A stretch of DNA of 64,000 nucleotides from Dicyema japonicum (Eukaryota > Dicyemida > Rhombozoa > Dicyemidae), in the NCBI GenBank assembly GCA_011109175.1, contig RDEW01000006.1, forward strand, positions 359,668 through 423,667, in the 5' to 3' direction. The notes under the pieces were generated by a model, which saw nothing but the letters and a program-made list of their open reading frames with translations, searched no databases and was not told the DNA's origin. Of the stretch, positions 21,362 to 32,209 are shown piece after piece; the stretch's first letter is position 1; the number at the start of each line of letters is the position of its first letter. The translations under genes were made by a program, and so were the position numbers.

Positions 21362-21900
21362 TTGAGTTTTCATATAAACGGGCGGCCTCTCCCGCTTTCA
21401 TTGCCGACCTCAAAAGTTTCGACTGGGAAAAGCTGTCAGTACAGGCAGCATCCCAAATTAAGCATTTGCCGAGAGAAGGGGAAGACAGTAATTCCATCGG
21501 GTCGCTTCCTATCATCCCTACTCAAGCCCGTTGGCTCTAGAATGGATGGGTATCCCGCCAACTCGAGGGCGCGCTTCACCACTTCATTCAGCCTTGTGTC
21601 TAGCGAATCGACCTGCGCTTTTTCGACAAGAAAGCGGGAGAGGCCGCCCGTTTATATGAAAACTCAAAAATAAAGAAATACAGCAGCCTCCTAAACCGTT
21701 TCCATGTACAGCCAGTGGTCGTCGGGACGAGCAGAGTCTTTGGCCCCAAGACGGTCTCTTTCCTTAGAGCACTTGGGTGTCTATTGACCAAAGCCTCGAG
21801 GGAGCGTCGGGAAACCGAGTGGCTTTTCCAAAAGATATCCCTGGCAGTAGTCAGAGGTAACAGCCACTCGATCATATCCGCTGGACTCAGTAATTAACTA
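21362..21900 (+). pseudogene. Family F endonuclease domain rearranged between 38-bp inverted arms (copy F5)
   Basis: Perfect inverted arms of 38 nt lie at 21362-21399 and 21630-21667. The loop (21400-21629) encodes on the minus strand the first half of the endonuclease ([17 protein letters not shown], then [16 protein letters not shown]). From the right arm onward the plus strand encodes the second half (PVVVGTSRVFGPKTVSFLRA, ISLAVVRGNSHSIISAGLSN, stop at 21895-21897). So one domain is present in full but with its first half flipped. This C-terminus is the best preserved family F end in the window. Confidence 0.75.
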
Positions 21901-22099
21901 CTCATGTTTTCTAATAATCATAAATTATTACTAAAAAAAAATTGAGTTTTTCATTAAAAGTAAGCCGAGAATTGAAAGAAATGTGTTAATTAAAATTTTA
22001 TTTTTTAAAAATTCGTATTAAAAATTATGGTCAATTTAAAAATTAGCCAATTAATAAGGAGAATAAGATTTTTCTTAGAATTTTCTAATATGGCTAATT

Positions 22100-22650
22100 G
22101 ATATTTTGGGAGAGTCGAGTGTACGTTGAAATTTGCATTCTAGACTGGGATATTAGAAGATAGGAATTTGTTTTATGCACACACGGGGTCATTATGTAAC
22201 CATTGTAATAAAAACAAGAAAATGCTGATCATTTGGCCACTCAGTGTGGTAAAATGCTAAATAGTGATTATCTCCAAAGACATAATGAAGTGGTAAAGTG
22301 CATCCATCTTCATCTTTGTCGAATTTATGGAATCAAAAGAAGCAGGAAATTGAAAGGACATTCGGTTCAGTCAATATTTACGAATCAAAATGTCGAAATT
22401 AGAGTTGACACGTCGATTATGACAGAACAAAAGTCCAATACAATAAACCTGATATTTTGTGTATGACAAAACAAAGAAGGTAACTTTAATTGAAGTGGGA
22501 ATTACCTCACAAGACCGACTAAAGCAAGTTGAAGTTGAGAAACTTCACAAATATGACTTGCTAGCAAATGAACTTTGGCTGCTCTATGAATGCCAAGTGA
22601 TGATTATTCCAGTAGTTTTGACATGGGATGGAGTTTTTTTTATATGAAAG
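22100..22650 (+). pseudogene. R4/Dong-like element, C-terminal endonuclease (copy 2)
   Basis: A zinc-knuckle tail (ADHLATQCGKML) is followed by RHNEVVKCIHLHLCRIYGIK and RVDTSIM. After a frameshift come KVTLIEVGITSQDRLKQVEV and KLHKYDLLANELWLLYECQV. The conserved layout is that of restriction-like endonucleases of R4-type non-LTR elements: a D in the NKPDIFVYD motif best seen at about 41197 in the sister copy, then IEVGI. It is almost identical in sequence to 40985-41400, so one was copied recently. It ends abruptly at WDGVFFI near 22645. Confidence 0.75.
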
Positions 22651-22729
22651 TTTAATTAATAAAATATTTAGAATATAATGATAAATTTTATTAATAATAC
22701 AGAGAATTAATTTTTAAAATTATAAATAA

Positions 22730-23385
22730 CTAGGACGACAGAATGGCGACCTCTGATAATCGCCATTTCGAGCCTCTGCCTCAACCATACCCTCTCCCGT
22801 GGCTCACACCTTTTTTGAGGCGAGTTTGCTTCTAATACTGGAAAGAAAGGCGTTCGTCTTCGCTCCCACGGTTTCTGTTGTCTCCACAGCAATGAGGGTG
22901 AAATGATATTGGTCTCCGAGGGATTCGTATTTTCGGATCTTGTTGACCTCCGCCTGGTCGGCTGGCGTCTCCAGGAGAGAGTGCGTCGCCGTCAGCGATC
23001 TGGCCCCTGATAAGGTGTCCACACACGTTGCGTCCCAGAGGAGTGAGTTTCACTAGGAGTATGGGAATAACGTCATGCTATCCGGCCTCTTCCCATCGCC
23101 TCTATCTAAACTCAATGGTTACAAATGGGGCGGAAATCCCGCGGCCTTGAGAGCTGCGTGACGCGGGGCTCGACCAAGCACTTTGTCGGCAAAAGAGTGG
23201 ATGTAATCTTTTCGTATCAACGTCCCCGCCGCAACGACATTTGTGGCTCTGGCATATGTCCAGTTCTAAGCGCAGTGCCACCTCGATCTTCAGGATATTT
23301 TCAAAGGAGGGTCCCCAGATGTGGGCACGGTAGAACCTCGAGCCAGACTCCATTTCCGCGATGTGCGGGCCGACTTAATGCTTGT
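22730..23385 (-). pseudogene. Family F-like C-terminal part (copy F6)
   Basis: The minus strand reads LELDICQSHKCRCGGDVDTK, a Cys/His knuckle with the CRCG..VDT signature, then HDVIPILLVKLTPLGRNVC, DTLSGARSLTATHSLLETPA, VNKIRKYESLGDQYHFTLIA and VETTETVGAKTNAFLSSI. The order agrees with the RPDG endonuclease region of the other F copies, but residues differ markedly, so this is a separate subfamily. Two frames are needed. Confidence 0.6.
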
Positions 23386-23389
23386 TAGG

Positions 23390-23430
23390 ATTATATGGCG
23401 TCACCAGAGATGGTGTACCACATGACGCAG
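23390..23430. repeat. GGCGTCA..TGACGC hairpin-like motif
   Basis: GGCGTCACCAGAGATGG followed by TACCACATGACGC can form a short hairpin. Related sequences occur at 26990-27025, 42270-42295 (opposite strand) and 46776-46812. The last lies about 150 nt upstream of the 2A motif of LINE D, so these are probably 5'-end pieces of CR1-like LINEs. Confidence 0.45.
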
Positions 23431-23759
23431 GCTTAAAATTCGAGCTTTCTGAAGCCAAAGGGAAGAGCAGAAAAATCAAAACATATAATTTTCAATGCAT
23501 ATAGCCACATAGGATCACACTAACTTTGGCGGTACGTGGCATAAAGAGAGGAATAAAGATTGATCCCAAGTTAATTCTTCTAGGAAGAGAAAACCGATTT
23601 CCATAGATTTTTAGTTTAATTATTTAGTGTCTAATGGAAGTCTTAATAGCAAGTATATAGTACTGTCTGACCTTTTTCGAGAAATATGTTGACGTTTGTT
23701 TATTACTTTTATGAATATTTAATCATTTTTTTATAATAGAGAAAACAAATAAATTTTTT
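23431..23759. other. No gene recognised
   Basis: AT-rich spacer; nothing defensible. Confidence 0.4.
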
Positions 23760-25560
23760 TAGTTAAAAGGCAGGATTGCGAAGGCGTTCCTTCGATCATC
23801 GCTGTTTCTAGTTTCTGCTTCAAACAGAGTCTTTTGTGAGGCTCTTATCTCTTCGAAGCAAGTCTTCGTCCGATATTTTAGAGAGGATAGACTTTCAAAC
23901 CGAGCTCTGGTGGTAAGGGAATGCAAAAGACGATGAAAAACACTTCCAATCTGAGATAGATGATGTTCAGATCGCAGGCGTCCAACTTTCATTTCTGATA
24001 GTCTTCTTGTATAAAGCGCTAATCTAAAAAGTTCTGCGCTCCAGTAATCTTTGTTCTTTATGTAGGTCCGTATTGCACATGTAGATACGAAGTCATGTAT
24101 ACTCTTGTCCCAGGTTTGGTTGTTTGCTGGAGTGGGATTTTCCTGAGTGTTGTTTCGGGGTTAGTTAAGGTTATTCAAATGTGCTTTTGGTTAGTAAATT
24201 CAAGGAAATAGAAGGTTGTGTAGTTGGGATCAAGGAATTGTTAGAGATATTGTAAGCTCCACATTTCAAGAAGGGTAACCTAATAGCAGGATCTTCGACT
24301 CCCATTGTAAGTTGTCAACAGAAGATGATTTTAAACAGCCTTTTATAGCTCTTAATGCTGAATTTTGCACCTGCNTGCTGTATCTTTGGGAAACATGGTG
24401 CCCATCTTGAGAAAGTTTGATGAATCGTTTGTACAAGAGAGTTAAACATTCTTTTAATGGCCGTTCAAGTGTCCAGCTACAGGAAGTCATTGATTTACGA
24501 TTTGCTTTAGTTCGAAGTTGTTTTACGTTTTTTTCAAAGCAGAATGACGGATCAAAGACGACTCAAGAAGTTCACTAGAAAAAATTCATAGAATCATGAA
24601 CAGTTTGTCTGGTGGCGTAGGAGTGTCGAAATCGTCGGAAATAAACAGCGTCAAGGTAGAGAGGTGGGATGTAGAGTTATGGGATAAAATTATATTGTGA
24701 TTTGGAAAGCTTTAGGTGACAAAAAAATCCCGTTCAAAACTATTTTCAGGATATTCGATACCACCGAGGTAAGATCTGAAGGAGGAAGGAAAAGGAGGAA
24801 TCCTTATTGTTTTTGAGTATGAGAATAATTATCCATATTCTTCCTTTTGCTAATTATCCATTTCTTCGGTTTAACTGACCTGGTCATCTCCAGAATTATC
24901 CATTTCTTCCGGTTTAACTGACCTGGTCATCTCCAGAATTTTTGAGTTTGAAAATAAGGTGAAGGATTTCATTATCAAAGTAATTCCGAATGATTCCTTC
25001 GAGGATAATTTATGTCAGCTGAAAATAGAGGAGTTAACAAAGGCAATGGGTTTTTTCCCAGGAGGTAATGTCATCCATATGAACGTCATTCAAGGATCTT
25101 TTCCATTTGTACTTAAAATTAATCCATTTCTGTAGTTTACAAAAACCTATCTGATCTTTGTACGCGGGGGAGATAGAACAATGTCAATGATTATCGGGTT
25201 TTGGTCAAAGGGCAGGTCATATCTGACATTATAGTTAATCTATGATGCCACTGGACTAGTTTAGATCCCCGGGACGGATCCACATCTTGTGTGTTTGTTG
25301 CGGTTGTTAAATATGACAGGTGTTCGAGTTCTGAAATGATTTGTCCTAGTCTGGCGTCCGAATATCAGAGTAGGTCACTACCATTGAGGTATGATAACGT
25401 TAGTAAAGTTGAGTAGGAATTCCAGCGCGAGACGATAGCAATTTTGGCTGCAAGACGAAATTGCAGATTAACGAGATTGTAGGGAGTGGACATGACGTTA
25501 TTAGCTATAGAAATTACTTCTATGTGGTTATCTGAAGTTTAGATGGATGTGTACTGGGTA
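23760..25560 (-). pseudogene. Decayed LINE (family G), C-terminal region recognisable
   Basis: The clearest part is minus-strand 24490-24266: LYKRFIKLSQDG and then VQNSALRAIKGCLKSSSVDN. This matches the post-RT V-QN-ALR-I-GC-K-S pattern of Jockey-like LINEs. Further along, CFEEIRASQKTLFEAE and similar pieces continue to 23760. Upstream (24500-25560) has no intact motif. It includes a single ambiguous base at 24375. Confidence 0.45.
24853..24937. repeat. 42-bp tandem duplication
   Basis: ATTATCCATTTCTTC(C)GG followed by TTTAACTGACCTGG and TCATCTCCAGA occurs twice in a row, the second copy with one extra C. It lies within the decayed family G LINE. Confidence 0.9.
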
Positions 25561-25635
25561 ACGACAACTTAAGTTTCCTTATTTAACTAAACCTAAGTTC
25601 AAGAGGCCTTCGATAAATTTAGGTTTTTTTCTTTA

Positions 25636-25965
25636 ATGCAATTTAATATAATATTCAATCAAAAACCAGTTAATCTTTACAGGCTTAACGGGAAACGACC
25701 AGATGACCATCTCCCTTTTGAAGTCGAGAAACCTCTTGTCTGGGACGTCACCTGTACCGATACTTTTGCCTCTTGCAACATATTCCAGAGTGCTTCTGAA
25801 TCCTATTCTGCCGCTGAGTAAGCCGAGGAGTTGTCACTGGAAAAGTTCCAATAATTTCTTGTCTCTAGGGAATCGAATATCTACACGATCAGAAGACCCC
25901 CGTGAGCGTTGCTGGTTTTTTGAGCCATCCTGAGAGGGAATAGCCACGCAGTCAGGGTGGACGCT
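25636..25965 (+). pseudogene. Family F endonuclease and C-terminus (copy F7)
   Basis: The plus strand reads NGKRPDDHLPFEVEKPLVWD and then VTCTDTFASCNIFQSA. This is the RPD...WD.TC.DT.A core shared by all F endonuclease copies. After stops, AEELSLEKFQ and ILRGNSHAV follow, matching KISLAVVRGNSHS of copy F5. The upstream RT is absent. Confidence 0.7.
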
Positions 25966-26049
25966 ATATGACCATTTGCTCACTTTTTTCCTTAATAAAT
26001 TGATTTAATTTAATCAAAATTTATTGCAATAAATAAAATTATTTCATCA

Positions 26050-26265
26050 CAGAAAATTTGCCCCTAGTTCGAATCTCACTGCTGTTTATTCAGGCTGAAG
26101 GTTCTACACATCTAAGATGCTTTGGCTTGACGAGTGATATCGTCATCAGTGAACATCTCACTGCGGAACCGAATCTTCCACAAGAAGACTCACACCCAAC
26201 AAAAAAAATCCTTGATCCTTTCTCATCGATTAGTTATGATGACTGTTCTTTACTTAAATAAAGGC
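26050..26265 (+). repeat. SINE-like repeat, copy 2
   Basis: The unit begins near GCCCCTAGTTCGAATCTC, where GTTCGAATC matches a tRNA B box. It continues through the GAAGGTTCTACACATC and GTCATCAGTG blocks and ends ACTTAAATAAAGG, parallel to the minus-strand copy at 16560-16790. Confidence 0.55.
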
Positions 26266-26269
26266 AGGG

Positions 26270-26984
26270 AATATACTCTGTTACGACACTCCAGGTGAGC
26301 AATGCCACACGTAAAGACACCATCCTTCTCATCAGTAACGAGATCAATAACGGCCGGTCGTTTAACCCTGAATATTATAATATGAAATACAGTCGTTGGC
26401 TTTTCGCCGGTAAATCACCATTCAAAAGTACAGACCCCGTGGCGAAATCTTCAAAGAAGACACTGATTCGTTAAGAAATTGTACTCTCTTTAGATTTTAA
26501 ACAAATGTGAAGAGACCACGTCGAGTCTGTTCGATTTAAAGAAAATTTCAATTCTCTTTGATTGACCGATTGGGAAGTGATGACTATACTGAATGTCTAA
26601 CTCGTCACATAGGTCATCCTTGTCATCGTGAAAGTCATCCTAATAATTGTTAAACTCGTTCACATAAGTTTCTAGTAATCCTTATATTACCACCAAATGT
26701 ATAAAGGCTATATGGAATTCTCTCTTGAATATGACGGATGCGCTTTTGCAAGGAAATTCGAAACAGTGCGTACATCCAACGAAAAGCCATCACTGCTTAA
26801 TTATAAAATATTTATTAATTTGAATTTACTAAGAAAACATTTAAAAATTGATAGATAAAAATTAGAAAGTAGAAATAGGCCGAAAAGAAATGCCGCGTGG
26901 CGCCATGATGTGCTTCGAGGCTAATTGGTTGAAGTTTCTTGTTTGTTTGTCTGTTCTTCTTCTCTCTTTCTATTAGAGTGGCGT
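26270..26984. other. No gene recognised
   Basis: A short frame at 26275-26475 (TRKDTILLISNEINNGRSF) is open but unrecognised. The remainder is AT-rich. Nothing else can be supported. Confidence 0.4.
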
Positions 26985-27080
26985 CATGTGATCCACCTGT
27001 CTAGGTGACGCCCAGTGCCTGGCCGGCATGAAAAAGGATCATTTGCTCTTCCCCACTCCACTGGAGGGGTTTCCACAACT
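26985..27080 (+). mobile_element. Probable 5' end piece of a CR1-like LINE
   Basis: GGCGTCATGTG..AGGTGACGCC is followed by CATGAAAAAGGATCATTTGC. The reverse strand at about 42200-42300 has GGCGTCATCTG and then CATGAAAAAAAGGATCATTT. The hairpin-like head is also seen before the 2A ORF of LINE D. No ORF accompanies it. Confidence 0.4.
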
Positions 27081-27306
27081 GCATGTAATGGACGTCTTAC
27101 CTTTTATGCTGATTCCGGATGGACTCGTTCTGTAGAAGTGGAAACTGGATTCACTTAATTAGTTGGTTACTTTAACTTTTTTCTCGGTGTATCAGGGTTA
27201 ATAAATGTGACCGGTTCAGAATGAGATACGGTTGAATACGAGCCGTTAAATATCGATTTTAAATGTACCGATTTAAACAGCCAATCAAACAAAATGGCAA
27301 ACGTCC

Positions 27307-30100
27307 AGACAGATAACAGATAACATGATTTATTCGCAAAACCCCAACTAACTAAACAAGGTAAGAGTCATTAACTAAAGAGGAAAAACCAAGATTTGGG
27401 GTCGTCTATATCGGGGCACTCTCATGAGACACCGTATGTCTCTTCTCCGTAAAAAAAGCCCCAATTACAATGCGAGTTTCCACAAGCAATGTAATAAATC
27501 ACCGATTCTTCTCGTTTTTCTTTCGTATTCGTCATCAATTTCAGATGCTAAATCCAATCCATGTGCGAGTTTAATTGCATACCTTCTTGTCTTTTCTAAT
27601 TTAGTTAGTAGGACTGATTCCTCCTCTGTTTTAAACCAACCTTGATATCCATATATTAGGAAAGGTTCAATACACGTTCTGTAGACAAACATAAAAGTAT
27701 CTGGAGACAAATGAAAGCGGAGTAGGGACTTGAGCATTCCCGTAGCTTTCTCTCTTCGTATTTTGATGTGCTCTTTAAACGATCCTTTTTTTTAATGCAT
27801 ACTCCAAGGTATATCAGGTTTTCCGAGAACTTAACATTCCCTGTATCAACATATTGATTCTTCCTATTTCTCGCTATCCAGGTTACAGAACTTTTTTCTC
27901 TTGATAATGTCAATCCATTATTCCGACACCAATCTTCGATTTTCACATATGAGCTACTGTTCTTTTCCATGATATTGATTTATTTATACTAGTGTCCAAA
28001 ATTAGAATGTCGTCTGCGTAAATTATCATTTTGGTATTGATGTGTCCGGTTTTGGCACCTCGCTCATTATACAGTTAAAGAGGAGGGGACTCAAAATTGA
28101 ACCTTGTGGAACACCTCTACTTAGTTTTATCTTTTTAAGAGCATATTTCCCACACGAATATAAGACTCTCTTCCCATAAGGAAGTCTCTAATCCACATGA
28201 GCGCCGACTTTCCAATGTTCGCTTTTGACAATGTCTCGAGAAGTCCCTCATGCCAGACACTGTCAAAAGCCTTGGATATGTCCAAACACGTTGCAGTAAG
28301 GTATTCTTTCTTACTTATAGATTCTTGAATTGACTTCCTAAGTTCTCGGATGCAGTCTTCAGTTCCTCTATTTTTACGGAACCCCCACTGATTGTTTGCA
28401 AGAAAATTGTTTTCCTCAACCACTTTTGATAATCTATTGAAGACAATTTTCTCCATAATTTTTGAAGTTGAACAAATAAGACTAATTGGTCTATAATTTT
28501 CTGGATTAGATCTTGATTTTCCTTTCTTTCCAATCATCCGAACAATCGACTTTTTCCAGGTCGATGGAACGTGAGCAAGTTTCCACGAGGCATTATAAAG
28601 CATGGTTAATGCATCAATTAACATAGCATTTGCATTCTTGAATATTTTCATTGGGATAAAATCCCATCCAGGGGTTTTGTTCTTGCAGCTACAAATCGCA
28701 ATTTTTACTTCTTCAGGGGAAATAGGGGTACACATAGGACCCTTCATTGACACCATCCTATCATAGTGATGATTATTGCTTCGAAATTCACATGGAATAA
28801 TGGAAGCAGGATCTACTTCTTGAATTTTTGCTAACTGTTGCCGTAGAATTTCTGGGATTTCCCCCTTTGAAATACAACAACCATTGGATGATTTTAGGTG
28901 TATTTCATCACATTTGTCATCAGAGGATTTCAATCTCGCGAATACTTTCCAAAAGTCTGCATTCTTGTGATTGATCTTTGAGCATTCTCTTCTCCATTTA
29001 TTTTCCTGTTTTCGTTTGAATATTTCCATTAATTCATTTTTCACTAAGCTGATCTGAACCTTTAGCTTTTCCGAGTCGGGAATGTTCCAACATCTTTTCA
29101 GTTTACTTTCAAGTGATTTTTTCTCTCGATGGAGGGAATCTTCTTTTAAGCTCATTGATGAGCATCCATGCGGCATACAGAATTTTTTACTTCCATATTC
29201 GTCCAAATAACACAATATCAAAGTCCTAATTTTGTCATCCAAGTAATCAATATCTGAGGAGTCCAAGATCAATAGATCACAGACATTTCCCAGTTTCACC
29301 CGTATAAAATAATCGAAATCAACCCAGTTGACATTATTAAGGTTGTAGCCAACAAAAGTTCTTTCAGCAGATATAGGCCCCGTCCTTATTTCCAAAGTTT
29401 GTGGAAGATGGTCGCTTCCAATATCTTGCTCCACAAATGGGTGCTCACAAATTTTGCTTAGATTCTGAGGCATCACAAAAACTCCGAGCTTGTCCCCACT
29501 CCTTGGTGCAAAGTGATTAATTTCTACTGAAGTTAAAATCTTTAACTCTCCAGACTTCATCCATTTTACAAGGCATTTTCCATCTTGATTGGTTGCTACA
29601 CAACCATAGTCAGTATGTTTAGCGTTCATGTCCCCAACAAGGATTGGATATTCATTGTTTTCCATAAATTTGTCAACAATCCATGGATACTCTCTTAGTT
29701 TTTTAGAATAGATTCCTCCGATAGTTATCCATCCCATGGTTGTTTGTAGTTGAATGCTTGCTAGTTCACAAAGATTTTCTTCATTGATCGTGGGTAGTCT
29801 TGTATTTAAAGAAGTTTTGTAGTAAATTGAAGTTCCTGTTCCAGCACAAGAACCAGTCTTCCAAAAAATATCTAATGAGTCGTATCCATCAATTTTAAAT
29901 GGTCTTTTCTTCAATTTAGTTTCGTTTATAATTAGAACATCCATCTGGATCGTGCTGGCTAGAGCAACCAGCACTGAGGCCCGTTTCCGAAGAGAACGGG
30001 CATTAATCAGGGTTATCCTGACTACTTCTGGTTTTTTTGGTGACTGCCCTCTCTTCTTAAGAGCGCCACCAAATCTAGTAAAAATTTAGAATCCTTGGTT
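27307..30100 (-). pseudogene. LINE family A, best copy (A2): endonuclease and reverse transcriptase
   Basis: This APE-type non-LTR retrotransposon keeps a 615-codon open frame (29974-28127). The endonuclease contains ITLINARSLRKR, INETKLKKR, GDMNAKHTDYG and IGSDHLPQ. The RT contains YRPISLICSTSKIMEK, WGFRKNRGTEDCIREL and motif A CLDISKAFDSVWHE. A one-base shift in an A run near 28130 precedes SRGVPQGSILSPLLFN, and a second shift near 28030 precedes YADDILILD. The thumb and tail follow to 27465 (KLEKTRRYAIKLAHG, RRRDIRCLMRVPRYRRP). The 3' end is GGGGTTTTGCGAATAAATC plus GTTATCTG repeats. No RNase H domain was seen. Two frameshifts mean it is only recently dead. GGCAAACGTCC flanks both sides (27296-27306, 30101-30111). 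Confidence 0.85.
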
Positions 30101-30111
30101 GGCAAACGTCC

Positions 30112-30578
30112 CAGATAACATGATTTATTCGCAAAACCCCAACTAACTAAACAAGGTAAGAGCCATTAACTAAAGAGGAAAGCCAAGATTTGGGGTCGTC
30201 TATATCGGGGCACTCTCATGAGACACCGTATGTCTCTTCTCCGTAAAAAGCCCCAATTACAATGCGAGTTTCCACAAGGAATGTAATAAATCACCGATTC
30301 TTCTTGTTTTTTTTCGTATTCGTCATCAATTTCAGATGCTAAAATCCAATCCATTTAGTTTCGTTTATAATTAGAACTTCCATCTGGATCGTGCTGGCTA
30401 TAGCAACCAGCACTGAGGCCCGTTTCCGAAGAGAACGGGCATTAATCAGGGTTATCCTGACTACTTCTGGTTTTTCGGTGGCTGCCCTCTCTTCTTAAGA
30501 GCACCACTCTCTTCTCTGTGTTGAGCTTCTACTGTTTCTTTTTTAGAAGGTTTCTTATTATATGTCGTATTCCAGCCA
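30112..30578 (-). mobile_element. Deleted LINE family A (A4): both ends kept, middle lost
   Basis: 30112-30354 is the 3' end of family A (GGDLLHC-type frame, LRRRDIRCLMRVPRYRRP), and 30354-30578 is its 5' end (opposite strand to CATCTGGATCGTGCTGGC and GAACGGGCATTAATCAGG). The two are joined directly at about 30352, so the endonuclease and RT are absent. The 5' end extends further than in A2 and includes KKPSKKETVEAQHREES, probably the end of an upstream ORF. Its flanks are GGCAAACGTCC at 30101-30111 (shared with A2) and 30579-30589. Confidence 0.75.
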
Positions 30579-30768
30579 GGCAAACGTCCCGTATTAATGA
30601 TTGAACCTTAAATTTTTGAAAAAATGAAGTTTTATATCTGAACAAAGTTTGCTTTAAACTAGTCAAATTATCCACAACATTAAAAAATATAATTTACATC
30701 ATTTTAATTATTGATAATATAAATTTTATTGAATTAAAATTTCTACTAAACAGAAAAAACGTTACTAA

Positions 30769-30968
30769 ATGACTTTTCCTGATGATTTTCGGGACGCATT
30801 AAATAACATGCTATCTTCTTCTCAAAGAAACTTTGTGAAGGTCCTCCTTGGACATTACAGAAGATCTTACAACTCGGCATTGGAGCATCTCTACAACCAG
30901 TATATCGAGCCGACTATCAGCTTGTCAATGGGGCCTTCAAAGGGAAATGAGTTCGACACCCCTGACTT
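30769..30968 (+). pseudogene. LINE C/D C-terminal fragment joined to a hAT terminus
   Basis: The frame reads FVKVLLGHYRRSYNSALEHL and then YNQYIEPTISLSM, matching NFVKAF...LYKQYVEPTIGYACAAW in family D. It runs directly into GAGTTCGACACCCCTGAC, a hAT-type end. The same join occurs in inverse orientation at 55475-55600, so the chimera predates the duplication. Confidence 0.6.
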
Positions 30969-31225
30969 AATGGATACTTTTTCTCTTAGTTACATTGGTG
31001 ATTTTGCAACTTCAATTCAAATTGTGTGTTTCAGCTGTGTCTCGTCAAATTGTTAGTTTTCTTACGTTCTGTTCGTTGTATAACTCTAATATATATCCCT
31101 AAGTTTTCCTATCTCTGATGCAAAGCTGAAAGCTTAAGAACTCCTAACTCTAATGCTATTATAAATGATCAAAAATAATAATAACTGTTTTTATTAGAAA
31201 AAATTGAGAAATTTATATTGTAAAA

Positions 31226-31950
31226 TTATTCTAGCTTTGCTAAGTCTCTGCTATTTTCTAGAATCACACTTCCATCTTCTCCTTCTAAATCAATTATTCC
31301 TGTATCAGATATTCCTTTAACATGATATATGAATGTATCAATGTGTTCGTTTAAGCCACTTTTTCGTGTTTTTTTATTATTATCAAGATAGACCCTTCTA
31401 ACAACGCGATCACCGATGTTAAAGATAGAAATATCATTCTTCCACCTTCTTTTAGTTAACATTTTTCTTTCAGCAATGTTTGAATTTAAAATTGCTTTTG
31501 TTCTCAAAGTTTCATTTGATGACCAAAACCATGCAAGATATTCAGTTGCTTCAGTTTGTGTTTCTTCATTCCATAAATCAATTTGGTTGAATATTTCATT
31601 CATATCCTCTTCTGAGTAATGATTATTTATAGTTTCATTGGCAGAAGCTCCGAACATCAATTTAAAAGGAGCGTGCAACGTTGTTGAATGCTGTAAAGAA
31701 TTATAGGAACTTGTAATTTCTTCAATTATGTTTATCCATTTGAAATTCCACTTGTTTTGAAAAAAAATAGTTGATCCGGCAAGGAGTCTATTAGTCTGAA
31801 TAATGATGTAGTTCTTATGAAATTTCGTTTCTCCTTCAGCAAATTGGATGGTAAAATTTGGGATCTCAGATAGGTTATTATTTCTTGCTTTTGTAGCATA
31901 GTGAAGTGGACAACCTTCATAACAAAAAAAAAAACTAGCGTGAGCAAAAA
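31226..31950 (-). pseudogene. Integrase/DDE protein of element B, C-terminal part
   Basis: The minus strand encodes the region after the catalytic core: PFKLMFGASANETINNHYSE, EYLAWFWSSNE, FNIGDRVVRRVYLDN and ENSRDLAKLE. This tail is typical of gypsy/Ginger-type integrases. 31947-31732 carries the beginning (KQEIITYLRSQILPSN, SLFRLIDS). Compared with the sister at 53900-55200, about 690 bp holding the zinc-binding and catalytic parts are missing. The break falls in a shared GTGGAATTT. Confidence 0.7.
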
Positions 31951-32209
31951 TCTATTATTATTCTATCTGAAGTAAACCGTTAAAAAATGAAAATTTGTGA
32001 GAAATTTAAATTATTAAAATTACTAATCATTATAAAGATAGGAATTAATTAATTTATTGATTTATTTTTCATTAAAAAAAATTATTGATTTCTAACGGCT
32101 TTAACGCCACGTATAACGCCTTTAACGGCTCGTATTCAACCTGGGCTCGTATTCAACCGGTCACAATAAATAAATAGGCCGAAAACAGCTCATCGATGTA
32201 GACATCACT

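Larger units (their letters stand above)
27206..32165 (-). mobile_element. Integrase element B bounded by inverted repeats and split by two LINEs
   Basis: The left end 27206-27250 (TGTGACCGGTT..GGTTGAATACGAGCCGTTAAA) and the right end 32121-32165 are inverted repeats of each other. The right copy has the GAATACGAGC block twice. Between them lie two family A LINEs (27307-30578) and the integrase region (30590-32100). Removing the LINEs leaves about 1.7 kb, the same as element A at 44131-45819. The inverted rather than direct ends argue for a Ginger-like DNA transposon instead of an LTR retrotransposon. Confidence 0.5.

Noticed and set aside
22832-23388. Overlapping frames on both strands of comparable length.
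   Set aside because: Only the minus-strand frames show the family F knuckle and endonuclease pattern; the plus-strand frames are shadows.
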